Shown here piece after piece: positions 4,768-12,923 of a DNA stretch of 13,161 nt. This DNA comes from an uncultured Bacilli bacterium. GTDB taxonomy: Bacteria; Bacillota_I; Bacilli_A; RF39; UBA660. Positions within the stretch are counted from its first letter, which is position 1; every line of letters begins with the position of its first letter. The stretch lies in the NCBI GenBank assembly GCA_944332505.1, contig CALVKC010000024.1, positions 1 to 13,161 on the forward strand, written 5' to 3'. A model generated the notes under the pieces. That model was not told the origin of the DNA. It saw only the letters and a list, made by a program, of their open reading frames with translations, and did not search any database. A program made the translations under genes and the position numbers.

Positions 4768-5217
4768 ATGATATATGAAAGAATGAAAGACATAAGAACT
4801 TACTTTGGGAATACACAGAAAGAACTTGCTGATATTTTAGGTGTAAGTAGATCAACTTATGCTGGATGGGAAAATGGGCTTGATGCTATTATTCTCCCAA
4901 AACTAAATGATTTTTGCAATTATTATGGTGTGAGTTTAGATTATATTTGTGGGCTTACTAATACCAAAAAATATGATGTTATCAATGATAAAATTGATAA
5001 AAGTGTTTTAGGTAATAATTTAAAGGAAACAAGAACTAAAAATAAGCATACTCAAGAAAAGGTTGCAAATATCATTAATGTAGATCAATCAAACTACTCT
5101 AAATGTGAATTAGGTAAAATGTATATTCATACCTATGCTCTAATTGAATTTGCTAAACATTATAAAGTATCTATTGATTGGCTTTGTGGCAAAACAAAAG
5201 ACTCGGAAATTAAATAA
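4768..5217 (+). CDS. XRE-family regulator with two tandem HTH domains
   Basis: This 149-residue DNA-binding regulator contains two Cro/CI-type helix-turn-helix domains in one chain. Domain 1 (about 5-62) has TQKELADILGVSRSTYAGWENG and ends VSLDYICGLTN; domain 2 (about 82-146) has TQEKVANIINVDQSNYSKCELG and ends VSIDWLCGKTK. The repeated VSxDxxCG ending shows that the two arose by duplication, and the fusion suggests a built-in dimer reading two half-sites. ATG follows GAGG (4755-4758) by 9 nt. It is the only clear plus-strand gene and diverges from the small membrane protein gene, the usual arrangement of a self-controlling repressor in an accessory element. The gene ends in a bidirectional terminator. 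Confidence 0.9.
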   Translation: MIYERMKDIRTYFGNTQKELADILGVSRSTYAGWENGLDAIILPKLNDFCNYYGVSLDYICGLTNTKKYDVINDKIDKSVLGNNLKETRTKNKHTQEKVANIINVDQSNYSKCELGKMYIHTYALIEFAKHYKVSIDWLCGKTKDSEIK

Positions 5218-5226
5218 CCGAGTCTT
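5198..5226. terminator. Bidirectional terminator between convergent genes
   Basis: A perfect 9-bp stem, AAGACTCGG (5198-5206) and CCGAGTCTT (5218-5226), with an 11-nt loop contains the TAA stop of the regulator gene. On the minus strand it is followed by TTTTGTTTT, on the plus strand by a weaker T-rich tract. It serves the plus-strand regulator and the minus-strand ABC-2 operon. Confidence 0.85.
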
Positions 5227-5228
5227 CA

Positions 5229-5903
5229 TTACTCTTCTTTATTTTTATATATCTTATAAGAAATTTTATAACTTATAAAATACATTAAACATGATAGCAA
5301 AATAAGTGCAACTAAGCCGAAATTATTTAATATATTTTCTAACTTTTCAATATCTACACTTAATCCTGCTTGCTTTAAAAGAAATCCTGCAATTGCTCCA
5401 ATTATAACTAGAACAAATAATACTATAAACATTTGTATTCTACCTTTTTCAGCACCCCATTTAAAGATACTAGGAATTTGAATTGACTGAATTAAAGAAA
5501 TGCCAAACATTCCTCCAACAGATGTAGCAAGTAATGTTTCAATGTTTATATCTATCAAATTATCTGGTCTTAAATAATTCATAACATTACCAACTAATAA
5601 TGTTACTATAAACCCAAGTATCCCACCTAAGATAGTTGCTCCAATAGCCAAAACATATTTTTCTAAAACAATTTCTTTTCTAGTAACTGGTAAAGTTAAA
5701 ATATATTTATTAGATTTTGACATTTCATCATAGCTAAATGTTGATAAAGAAATCATACCAACTATAATTCCAATCACTACTGAACCCCAGTATATTGCAT
5801 CAGTACCGATTATCGCAATACCACAAAACAATACAACAATAATTAATGTGGTTTTATAACTTGCTAAATTGTATAAGTCCTTTTTTAATAATCCTTTTAT
5901 CAT
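5229..5903 (-). CDS. ABC-2 family transporter permease (YtrC/PmtB-like)
   Basis: The protein has 224 residues with about six membrane helices (near 18-34, 37-57, 82-106, 121-141, 154-175, 195-215). It is the membrane half of an ABC-2 exporter. The conserved soluble segment FSYDEMSKSNKYILTLPVTRKEIVLEKY (about 56-83) is typical of this permease class, with the TLPVTRKEIV coupling helix. ATG follows the ATPase stop by 2 nt with AGGAG at 5914-5918, so the two are cotranscribed and translationally coupled. By analogy with YtrAB-type and staphylococcal Pmt systems it probably exports or expels membrane-active peptides; the substrate is not shown by the sequence. Confidence 0.85.
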   Translation of the reverse strand: MIKGLLKKDLYNLASYKTTLIIVVLFCGIAIIGTDAIYWGSVVIGIIVGMISLSTFSYDEMSKSNKYILTLPVTRKEIVLEKYVLAIGATILGGILGFIVTLLVGNVMNYLRPDNLIDINIETLLATSVGGMFGISLIQSIQIPSIFKWGAEKGRIQMFIVLFVLVIIGAIAGFLLKQAGLSVDIEKLENILNNFGLVALILLSCLMYFISYKISYKIYKNKEE

Positions 5904-5905
5904 AA

Positions 5906-6760
5906 CTATCTTTCTCCTCTTATATAAAATAACATTATATCTTCAATAGATGGCTTATCTATTGAACTAATATTATATTTCTTTTTAATCTTATTCTTAT
6001 CCGATGTAAGTACCTCATATTGATATTTACTTTTTCTATAACTGATATAATCATCTTCAGAAATCTTTGCAAACTCTTCTTTACTACATTTAATAATACC
6101 ATAATTTTCTAACAATTCATTTGTTGGAACATTTAAAATTGTTTTACCTCTATCAATAAAAATTATATAATCAGAAATATGTTCTAAATCAGTAGTGATG
6201 TGTGAAGATAATAAAATTGATCTTGTTTCATCTTCTTCAATATATTTTCTAAATATATCAAGTATTTCATTTCTAACAACAGGATCTAATCCACTTGTAG
6301 GCTCATCTAGTATTAAAAGTTTTGGATTATGTGAAATAGCTGTTGCAATTTTTAATTTCATCTTCATACCACTTGAAAAATCTTTAATTAATTTGTCACT
6401 TGGTAAACCAAATTGCTTTAACAATTTATTGTATTTTTCTTCATCCCAGTTTTTATAAAACTCTTTCATAACTGAATTTATATATTTAGGTGTTAGATAA
6501 GTAGATAAGAAACTATCATCTAATACTACACCAATATTTTGTTTTATTTCTTTTTCATTTTGATTAATATCTTTATTAAATATTTTTACAGTACCTTCTG
6601 ATTTTATAATATTTAATATTGACTTAATTGTTGTCGTTTTACCAGCACCGTTTTCCCCAATTAAACCTACAATAGAGCCAGCTGGAACATCAAAACTTAT
6701 TTTGTCTAATAAAAATCCATCATACTTTTTAGTAACATTTTTAATTTCAATATTATTCAT
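5906..6760 (-). CDS. ABC transporter ATP-binding protein of the GntR-linked exporter
   Basis: The 284-residue ATPase powers the ABC-2 permease encoded next. Walker A is GENGAGKT (35-42), the signature is DFSSGMKMK (127-135, FSSGM in place of LSGGQ), Walker B is LLILDEP (148-154), the D-loop is SGLD (156-159) and the H-loop is SSH with His187. The position of the Q-loop reads IGVVLDDS, with Asp in place of Gln, as often seen in YtrB/PmtA-like ATPases. Residues after about 215 form the family's C-terminal extension. The start is clear: ATG directly abuts the TAG of the GntR gene and AGGAGG (6769-6774) lies 8 nt upstream. Confidence 0.92.
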   Translation of the reverse strand: MNNIEIKNVTKKYDGFLLDKISFDVPAGSIVGLIGENGAGKTTTIKSILNIIKSEGTVKIFNKDINQNEKEIKQNIGVVLDDSFLSTYLTPKYINSVMKEFYKNWDEEKYNKLLKQFGLPSDKLIKDFSSGMKMKLKIATAISHNPKLLILDEPTSGLDPVVRNEILDIFRKYIEEDETRSILLSSHITTDLEHISDYIIFIDRGKTILNVPTNELLENYGIIKCSKEEFAKISEDDYISYRKSKYQYEVLTSDKNKIKKKYNISSIDKPSIEDIMLFYIRGER

Positions 6761-7138
6761 CTACAATTCCTCCTCAAAAATCATTTTAAATAATTCACTA
6801 ATTTCCTCTTTAGAAATATTAGAAAGTTTAGATACTTCATAAATCTTTTCTATATAATCCTGAACTTCTTTTAATTTCTCTTCTTTGATTAAATCCAAAT
6901 TTTTAGGTGATACATAGCTTCCTTTTCCTTGCACTGTTTTAATAAAACCTGCTTTTTCTAATTCATCATAAGCACGTTTAACAGTCAAAAAACTTATTTT
7001 CAAATCATTGGCTAAACTTCTTACAGATGGTAACATTTCTCCTTCTTTAAGTTCGTTAGAAAAAATTGCTTCTTTTATGGCATTCTCTATTTGTTCAAAT
7101 ATTGGAATACCACTACTATTAGTAATAATAATATTCAT
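6761..7138 (-). CDS. GntR family repressor, YtrA/PmtR subfamily
   Basis: This is a 125-residue regulator. Residues 8-75 form the winged helix: PIFEQIENAIKEAI, then GEMLPSVRSLANDLKISFLTVKRAYDELEKAGFI and the wing GKGSYV. The short C-terminal helical part (about 80-125) has no ligand domain of FadR or HutC type, which defines the YtrA class, whose members repress the ABC operon that they head. It is first in a three-gene operon with the ATPase and permease. ATG follows GAGG (7146-7149) by 7 nt. A consensus promoter with repeated operator-like sequence lies just upstream, so self-repression is likely. Confidence 0.92.
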   Translation of the reverse strand: MNIIITNSSGIPIFEQIENAIKEAIFSNELKEGEMLPSVRSLANDLKISFLTVKRAYDELEKAGFIKTVQGKGSYVSPKNLDLIKEEKLKEVQDYIEKIYEVSKLSNISKEEISELFKMIFEEEL

Positions 7139-7159
7139 TTTTTCACCTCACTGTTTCAT

Positions 7160-7200
7160 CTGTTATGTTCTAATTATAACACTTTATAACAGTTTGTCAA
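7160..7200 (-). promoter_or_regulatory. Promoter and operator of the GntR-ABC operon
   Basis: TTGACA (7195-7200) and TATAAT (7173-7178) are 16 nt apart on the minus strand, a full consensus promoter. CTGTTAT at 7160-7166 and ATAACAG at 7186-7192 form an inverted repeat that embraces the -10 box, and TTATAAC also repeats directly at 7174 and 7184, 10 bp apart. A YtrA-type dimer bound here would cover the promoter. Confidence 0.8.
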
Positions 7201-7220
7201 TACCATACAATATAGAAATT

Positions 7221-7247
7221 AAAAAAACTACTAAATTAGTAGCTTTA
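7221..7247 (-). terminator. Terminator of the two-component operon
   Basis: CTACTA (7237-7242) and TAGTAG (7228-7233) form a short stem with a 3-nt loop on the minus strand, followed by seven T. It begins at the kinase stop codon and lies 20 nt before the next promoter. Confidence 0.75.
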
Positions 7248-8246
7248 ATCCATTTTATTAAAATTACTTTTCGGATAAATAATTTCAACTTTAGTCCCTT
7301 CTTTGTACTTTGAATATATATTGATTTCAAGTCCTAACTTATTACAAATCTTTTTGGCAAGATATAAACCAATACCAGTAGATTTTGATTTAGTTCTATC
7401 ACTACCAGTAAAACCTTTTTCAAATACTCTTGCTAAATCACTATCTTTGATTCCACAGCCATTGTCCTTTATAGATAATATCACATTATCTTTATTTTCA
7501 CTTGCATTTATCTCAATCCTTTTATCTTTCTTATTCATATATTTAATTGAATTTTGAATGACTTGTGAAACAATAAATATTAACCATTTCTCATCACTAT
7601 ATATTTTCTTTTCTAAATGATTCACTTGTACTGATATTTTTTCATCCAGTATATATACCCTATATTTTAATAAAACTTTATGAATAACATCAGATAAGTT
7701 TAGTTCTTTTATAAAATAATCTTTTTCTGGATTCTCACTTCGTGCATAATATAAAATCTGATCTACATACATATCAATTTTATTTAATTCTTTTTTTGAT
7801 ATTTTATCTTTACTATTATCAAATGATAAAGATAATGCCGAAATCGGTGTTTTAATTTCATGAGCAAAACTTTCTATATATTCTCGATAATCTAAATTTT
7901 CTTGTTCCAATTTACTTATCTTATCATTCATTGATTTTGTTGCTTGTTTTAAAGCATAGATATATGCCTTATTTTCTACATTACTACTTTTAGGAATTAT
8001 CTCTGATATAAAATACTTTTCATCTAAAGCATCAACTAAATCAGTAATTTGCAAATATTTTTTCTTTTGGAAATGATAATCACAAAATAAATAACTAATT
8101 AGTAGAACTAATAAAATAATATCAATTAAAGCAATATAAAATAATGGTATTTCAGCAAAACCTAATAAAACTGATAATACAATGATGGTTGATATTTGAA
8201 ATAGAATATAAAATATTTTATTCTCTAAATAACTCGACAATTTCAT
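7245..8246 (-). CDS. BceS-like intramembrane-sensing histidine kinase
   Basis: This membrane sensor kinase has 333 residues. Two helices (about 10-30 and 34-54) are joined by only a few residues, so it has no external sensor domain: the mark of intramembrane-sensing kinases that read peptide stress through a BceAB transporter. A coiled linker (about 100-120) leads to the H-box ESFAHEIKTPIS with phospho-acceptor His129, then the N-box QNSIKY (Asn232), G1 DNGCGI (261-266), and TGIGLYLAKKI (290-300). The length matches BceS/GraS proteins. Its ATG overlaps the response regulator stop as ATGA, so translation is coupled. The neighbouring Bce-type transporter is the obvious partner. Confidence 0.93.
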   Translation of the reverse strand: MKLSSYLENKIFYILFQISTIIVLSVLLGFAEIPLFYIALIDIILLVLLISYLFCDYHFQKKKYLQITDLVDALDEKYFISEIIPKSSNVENKAYIYALKQATKSMNDKISKLEQENLDYREYIESFAHEIKTPISALSLSFDNSKDKISKKELNKIDMYVDQILYYARSENPEKDYFIKELNLSDVIHKVLLKYRVYILDEKISVQVNHLEKKIYSDEKWLIFIVSQVIQNSIKYMNKKDKRIEINASENKDNVILSIKDNGCGIKDSDLARVFEKGFTGSDRTKSKSTGIGLYLAKKICNKLGLEINIYSKYKEGTKVEIIYPKSNFNKMD

Positions 8247-8902
8247 AGTTTATATCCCTTTCCTCTTATATTTGTTAAAAAGTCAGTAATTCCTATCTCT
8301 TTTGCTTTATTTCTTAAACGATTAATATTTACTGATAAAATATTATCATCTAAATAATACTTATCATTCCAAAGTTTTTCTAATAATTCATCTTTAGTAA
8401 TAAGTCTTCCTGAATTAGTGAAGAAATAATAAAGAATACGAAACTCGTTACGTGTTAATTCTATTTCCTTATCTTGATATTTCAAGATGGATAAATGCAA
8501 GTCCAAAGTATAACCGTTTTTAGTTAGTTCTCTAAAATTAATAGGATTATTTAATTTTAATGCTCTTTTGATTTTTTCAAGTAAAACAATTTTATTATAT
8601 GGCTTTGTTATAAAATCAACGCCACCTACCCTAATGCTTTTAATTTCATCTTCTGTTGTATCACGACTTGTAACAAAGATAATTGGTATGTTTGATTTTT
8701 CTTTTATCTTTTTACATATATCATAACCATCCATATAAGGTAAATTAATATCTAGTAAAATCAAATTAGCATCTATTTCTAACAAATTATCTACGACATT
8801 TTCAAAATTTTCTATCAATGTAGTTTTATAACCAGCATCTTGCAAAAGTATAGATAGTTTTTCTCTGATAATTGGATCATCTTCAACAATTACAATATTC
8901 AT
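8243..8902 (-). CDS. BceR-like OmpR-family response regulator
   Basis: This 219-residue transcription factor has a receiver domain 1-112 with acidic pair Asp8-Asp9, phospho-acceptor Asp51 in LLDINLP, Thr78 and Lys100 in FITKPY. A winged-helix output domain (about 125-219) has the OmpR pattern LTRNEFRILYYF, then ITKDELLEKLW and the wing NIRGKGYKL. It pairs with the kinase encoded next with a 4-nt overlap. The upstream binding site is weak (GGTG 5-6 nt before ATG), hinting at low translation. Known BceR proteins induce the adjacent bceAB operon when the kinase detects transporter flux, and the same is expected here. Confidence 0.94.
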   Translation of the reverse strand: MNIVIVEDDPIIREKLSILLQDAGYKTTLIENFENVVDNLLEIDANLILLDINLPYMDGYDICKKIKEKSNIPIIFVTSRDTTEDEIKSIRVGGVDFITKPYNKIVLLEKIKRALKLNNPINFRELTKNGYTLDLHLSILKYQDKEIELTRNEFRILYYFFTNSGRLITKDELLEKLWNDKYYLDDNILSVNINRLRNKAKEIGITDFLTNIRGKGYKL

Positions 8903-8925
8903 AACATCACCACATTTCTATTAAT

Positions 8926-8931
8926 ATTATA
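8926..8931 (-). promoter_or_regulatory. Possible -10 box for the two-component operon
   Basis: A perfect TATAAT on the minus strand lies 24 nt before the regulator's ATG and just after the terminator of the permease operon. No good -35 box is visible, since that region is occupied by the terminator stem, so the promoter is probably weak. Confidence 0.4.
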
Positions 8932-8935
8932 CTGT

Positions 8936-8969
8936 AAAAAGAGTTAGATTACATTACCCTCTAACTCTT
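8936..8969 (-). terminator. Terminator of the Bce-like transporter operon
   Basis: A perfect 10-bp stem, AAGAGTTAGA (8939-8948) and TCTAACTCTT (8960-8969), with an 11-nt loop is followed on the minus strand by a T5 tract. The stem contains the stop codon of the second permease. Confidence 0.85.
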
Positions 8970-10937
8970 ATCAATGTTTCTTTTAAAGCCAAAATAAGTT
9001 GCAATAAAGTAAATTACATATATCATTATGAATATCAAGATACTTACACCAAAACAACTTAAATAAAATGTTGGACTTGGTAATATTGCTTTATATACTC
9101 TATTTAATAAGTACACTATAACAAAACTAATTATAATTGGATAAATTGCTGGTACTCCAAATAAAACGTATAGTTGTTTTCTAATAGTCTTATAAAGTTT
9201 TTCATCTTTTGCCCCAAGTCGTTTTAATACTGTGTAACGATAATTATATTTTGTAGAATCACTTAATGTTTGTATTGCAAGTATTGTTCCAACTATTGCC
9301 GAGAAAATAAAGGACATATAAACACAAATTGCTGTTACAATGGCAGACATTACATTCGATTCTTCTAAAGTAGTTCCCCTTATATTAATACGATAAGTTG
9401 AACAAAACTCATGACCTTCTTCATCCACTTCACATAAATCGGATCTAAGTGCTTCTACAAGTTTTTTCTCTAATTCAGCTGATGTATCTTCTTTTGTATC
9501 AATAGCCATAAAATATTGGTAAATTCCCAATCCATTTATCGCATCATCTGGTACAACAACTGCATATCCTGCATTTGTAAGTCCTGCAAATTCAAGTTCT
9601 GTTGTCGTACTTTTTTGATTAAGTGTTATTCCATTTGATAATGTAATCGTTTTAATTGAACTATCTTCTGCTAGAAATGAATCTGACCTATCATAAACAA
9701 GGATATATTCATCATTATTCAAAGTTACTTGATTTTTCCCTTTTATCTTTAATAAATGATTATAATCACTTAATCTGATAATTTTATCATAAGGTTCACT
9801 AGTATAAGAATATGCTGGTAACAGTTTCTCAATATTTGAATTAGTATTCAAATACACATTATATCTAACACTATCTACAATTGTGTAATTTTCATCTACA
9901 ACATCATAAACTTTTGAAAGAGGTTCTTCTGTTTCAAAGAATGCTGAGACATCAAAAGGTGAAGTCGTTTCATTTATATAATCATAAGATGCTTTATTTA
10001 AACTAGAAAAATTTAAAAACAATAAAGTGAACATAATCAAAACACCGAGTGTCCCAAATGTCATTCCCATTGTTCTTGCTTTGGATGAGAATGTTCTAGC
10101 TACAAATAAATTATCTTTGCTATACTTGATTTTTTTGCTTTTCAAAACAATAGAAAGTAGAAAATCCGATAAGCTAAACATCACTCCATAAATACTTATG
10201 ATAAATAAGAATATTCCAACTATGGCGTATGTTAATATAGACTGATTCATCATAACATCATTAGTTAAAGTAGAATGCAAGAAAATATAAGAGCCAATTC
10301 CAATTAACATACTAATAACAAACAATAAATTACGATTCTTGTTTTTCTTAATAACTTTTTCTTCATTTTGTTTTTCTAAATACAATAAATTGTAAATATT
10401 TATTTTTTTAATTCTTCTATGAGCCAAGAATAATACAAACAAATAAATAAGGAAAAAGTAAAGTAATAATAATACAACAGACATAAAATTAAATTCAATA
10501 AAAATTGCTTGCGGTAATTCCATAATTTTTACAATAAATAAAGATATAAATTGACTAAATACAAATCCTATGGGAATAGAAAGTATAAGAGCAATAAAAC
10601 CAAACAATATATTTTCTAAAAGGAATAATCTTGAAATCTTTTTCTTCTTTATTCCTAAAAGCATATATGTTCCAAACTCTTTACTCCGCTTTTCAAACAT
10701 GAACTTTGTTGTATAATTAATTAAAAAACATATAACAAAAACAACAATTACATTGATAAATATAACTACATTTTTAAATGTATCATTCATATTGTCATAA
10801 AGATCCACAACAGCATCTGACCATGATACTAAATTCATAGCGAACATAAGTGAAAATGCTATCGTGATAGTAATTAAATAAATAATATAATCTCGGCTAC
10901 TTCGTTTGACATTTCTCAAAGCTAATTTACTCAACAT
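8961..10937 (-). CDS. BceB-like FtsX-domain permease, second copy
   Basis: The protein has 658 residues, the normal length for BceB permeases of peptide-antibiotic resistance transporters. The layout is ten membrane helices: about 18-38, 57-77, 105-134, 148-171, 203-221, 234-256, 291-311, then an external domain of about 215 residues (312-528), and last helices near 530-556, 588-611 and 624-648. The two FtsX regions surround helices 2-4 and 8-10. Conserved cytosolic motifs include KRSKEFGTYMLLGIKKKKIS (84-103) and LSDSTKYNYRYTVLKRLGAK. The external domain contains Cys502 and Cys512, a possible disulfide. ATG follows AGGAGG (10945-10950) by 7 nt, and that site overlaps the stop of the paralogue upstream. 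It is expected to bind peptide antibiotics or their lipid targets outside the cell. Confidence 0.93.
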   Translation of the reverse strand: MLSKLALRNVKRSSRDYIIYLITITIAFSLMFAMNLVSWSDAVVDLYDNMNDTFKNVVIFINVIVVFVICFLINYTTKFMFEKRSKEFGTYMLLGIKKKKISRLFLLENILFGFIALILSIPIGFVFSQFISLFIVKIMELPQAIFIEFNFMSVVLLLLYFFLIYLFVLFLAHRRIKKINIYNLLYLEKQNEEKVIKKNKNRNLLFVISMLIGIGSYIFLHSTLTNDVMMNQSILTYAIVGIFLFIISIYGVMFSLSDFLLSIVLKSKKIKYSKDNLFVARTFSSKARTMGMTFGTLGVLIMFTLLFLNFSSLNKASYDYINETTSPFDVSAFFETEEPLSKVYDVVDENYTIVDSVRYNVYLNTNSNIEKLLPAYSYTSEPYDKIIRLSDYNHLLKIKGKNQVTLNNDEYILVYDRSDSFLAEDSSIKTITLSNGITLNQKSTTTELEFAGLTNAGYAVVVPDDAINGLGIYQYFMAIDTKEDTSAELEKKLVEALRSDLCEVDEEGHEFCSTYRINIRGTTLEESNVMSAIVTAICVYMSFIFSAIVGTILAIQTLSDSTKYNYRYTVLKRLGAKDEKLYKTIRKQLYVLFGVPAIYPIIISFVIVYLLNRVYKAILPSPTFYLSCFGVSILIFIMIYVIYFIATYFGFKRNIDKS

Positions 10938-10949
10938 TATCTCGCCTCC

Positions 10950-12923
10950 TTAATCTTTTTCAACATTTCTTTTAAATCCAAAATAAGTTGCTAAAAAATA
11001 TATTGTATAAATTAATACAAAGACAATTATATTAATAAAATAATATATCAAATAAACTGTATTTGTTACTAAAACAACATTAAAAACTTTGTTTAAAGAT
11101 GTTAGAGCAACAAAACTAATTAGAAGTGGGTAAAAAACAGGAAAAATAAAGAACATAAATAATTGTTTAAATATTGTTTTATTTAATGCTTCATCACGCA
11201 CTCCCAGTTTACTTAAAACTCTATAACGATATTTATACTTCGTACTATCACTTAATGATTGAATAGCGAGTATCGTTCCAACTACTGCAATAAAGATAAA
11301 TGCTATGTAAAAGCAAACAAAAGATATGATTGTTATAAAACCATTATTAGTGGCTTCTTCTTGACCTCTTACTGTTAAATTACCTGAAGAATAGCACATA
11401 GTATATCCATCTTCAGTTTCATTACAAATATCTGGGCTTATAAAAGCTGTCAATTTCTTTCCAAAGGTTTCTGTAGTTTTTTCCTTTGTATTAACAATAA
11501 GATTTGTAGCACCCTCTTCTAAACCTGTAATAGCATGATCAGGTACTACGATTATAAAGCCATATCCGACACCCCAAGAATAAGTATAACCAGTAGTAAG
11601 AACTTCTTTTTGCTTTAGCTTAACTCCATTTGATAAAGTAAGTGTTTTGATGGAATCTTCACTTGCAATTTTATCTCCTAGCTCTTTTACTGTATTAATC
11701 AAATATTCATCATCAGCTAAACGAACTTTCTTATCGCCTCTTAATTCTAATAATTTATTATAATCACTTAGCTTAATTACTTGGTCATAATCTCTCCAGC
11801 CACTATATTCTCCTAAAGAATTACTTATATATCGATTTGTTTCTTTATATCCATGATAGCTAAAACTATCTTCAATAGTATAATCACTTTGAATAAAATT
11901 TATATATTCGGAAATATTATTTTTATCAATTTCTTTGATACTAATATCATAAGGAGATGCTAACTCTAATTGATAGTCAAACATAGCTTTAAATAAACTA
12001 GATAAATTTAAGGCTATTAAAGTAAATGTAATTAATACTGTCAATGTTCCTAAAGTAAAACTCATTGTTTTTACTTTAGAAGAAAATGTCCTTGCTATAA
12101 ACAAATTATCTTTACTATATTTAATTTTTTTATTTTTTAAAACTATTTTCAAAATAAAATCAGATAGTGTAATAGCAACCCCATAAATACTTATAATAAT
12201 CAAAATTACAGATAAGAAAATGACTCCAAAAGATGGCTCTATTCCTATTCCTTTAAACTCTTTATCAAAAAGAAACATAGCAATAGCTCCAATAATTAAA
12301 GAAACCATAAACGTGATATTTCTAATCTTATTATTTTTAAATCTTTTCTCTTCATTTTGCTTTTCTAAATATAACAAATCATATATTTTTACTTTTTTTA
12401 TTCTGTGTCTTGCTAAAAATAATACAAATAAATATATTAAAACAAAATAAAGCAAAAATAATAAAGCAGAATTTAAATTAAAGGTAATCTTAACAATAGA
12501 ATCCAATTCAAACATTCTTGTAACTATGAATGACATAAAAAGACTAAAGATATAACCGATAGGAATTGAAATTAATAAAGAAAAGAAACCCAAAATAATA
12601 TTTTCAAAAGTAAACATCTTTGAAATTTTTTTCTTTTTAATTCCTAAAAGCATATATGTTCCAAATTCTTTACTTCTTTTGCTAAACATAAATTTAACTG
12701 TATAATTAATTAAAAAGCATACAACAACTATAATAAACGCATTAACAAAATACATTACCAATGCAAAATTATTCATCACATCACATAAATTCAATATTTC
12801 TTCAGAATTTCCCATTAAGTTAAATGCAAAAATAAAAGAAAAAGCTAATGTTACTGTAATTAAATAAATTACATAATCTTTTGCACTTCGTTTAACATTA
12901 CGAAATGCTAATTTACTTAACAT
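10950..12923 (-). CDS. BceB-like FtsX-domain permease, first copy
   Basis: This 657-residue paralogue of the next permease has the same ten-helix layout and a large external domain (about 310-525). The first 110 residues and the C-terminal FtsX region are very alike in the two proteins (both begin MLSKLAxRNVKRS and share KRSKEFGTYMLLGIKKKKIS), while the external domains differ widely, as expected if they meet different ligands. A Cys pair is kept at the same place (Cys500 and Cys510). Its ATG lies inside the end of the ATPase gene (11-nt overlap), preceded by GGAGGAG about 10 nt upstream, so the ATPase and both permeases form one operon. Confidence 0.93.
   Translation of the reverse strand: MLSKLAFRNVKRSAKDYVIYLITVTLAFSFIFAFNLMGNSEEILNLCDVMNNFALVMYFVNAFIIVVVCFLINYTVKFMFSKRSKEFGTYMLLGIKKKKISKMFTFENIILGFFSLLISIPIGYIFSLFMSFIVTRMFELDSIVKITFNLNSALLFLLYFVLIYLFVLFLARHRIKKVKIYDLLYLEKQNEEKRFKNNKIRNITFMVSLIIGAIAMFLFDKEFKGIGIEPSFGVIFLSVILIIISIYGVAITLSDFILKIVLKNKKIKYSKDNLFIARTFSSKVKTMSFTLGTLTVLITFTLIALNLSSLFKAMFDYQLELASPYDISIKEIDKNNISEYINFIQSDYTIEDSFSYHGYKETNRYISNSLGEYSGWRDYDQVIKLSDYNKLLELRGDKKVRLADDEYLINTVKELGDKIASEDSIKTLTLSNGVKLKQKEVLTTGYTYSWGVGYGFIIVVPDHAITGLEEGATNLIVNTKEKTTETFGKKLTAFISPDICNETEDGYTMCYSSGNLTVRGQEEATNNGFITIISFVCFYIAFIFIAVVGTILAIQSLSDSTKYKYRYRVLSKLGVRDEALNKTIFKQLFMFFIFPVFYPLLISFVALTSLNKVFNVVLVTNTVYLIYYFINIIVFVLIYTIYFLATYFGFKRNVEKD

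Noticed and set aside
1..5220. Integrative and conjugative element or prophage
   Set aside because: The ArpU-like gene, tandem-HTH regulator and adhesin are suggestive, but no integrase, excisionase, relaxase, coupling protein or attachment repeat is visible, so I do not call an element.
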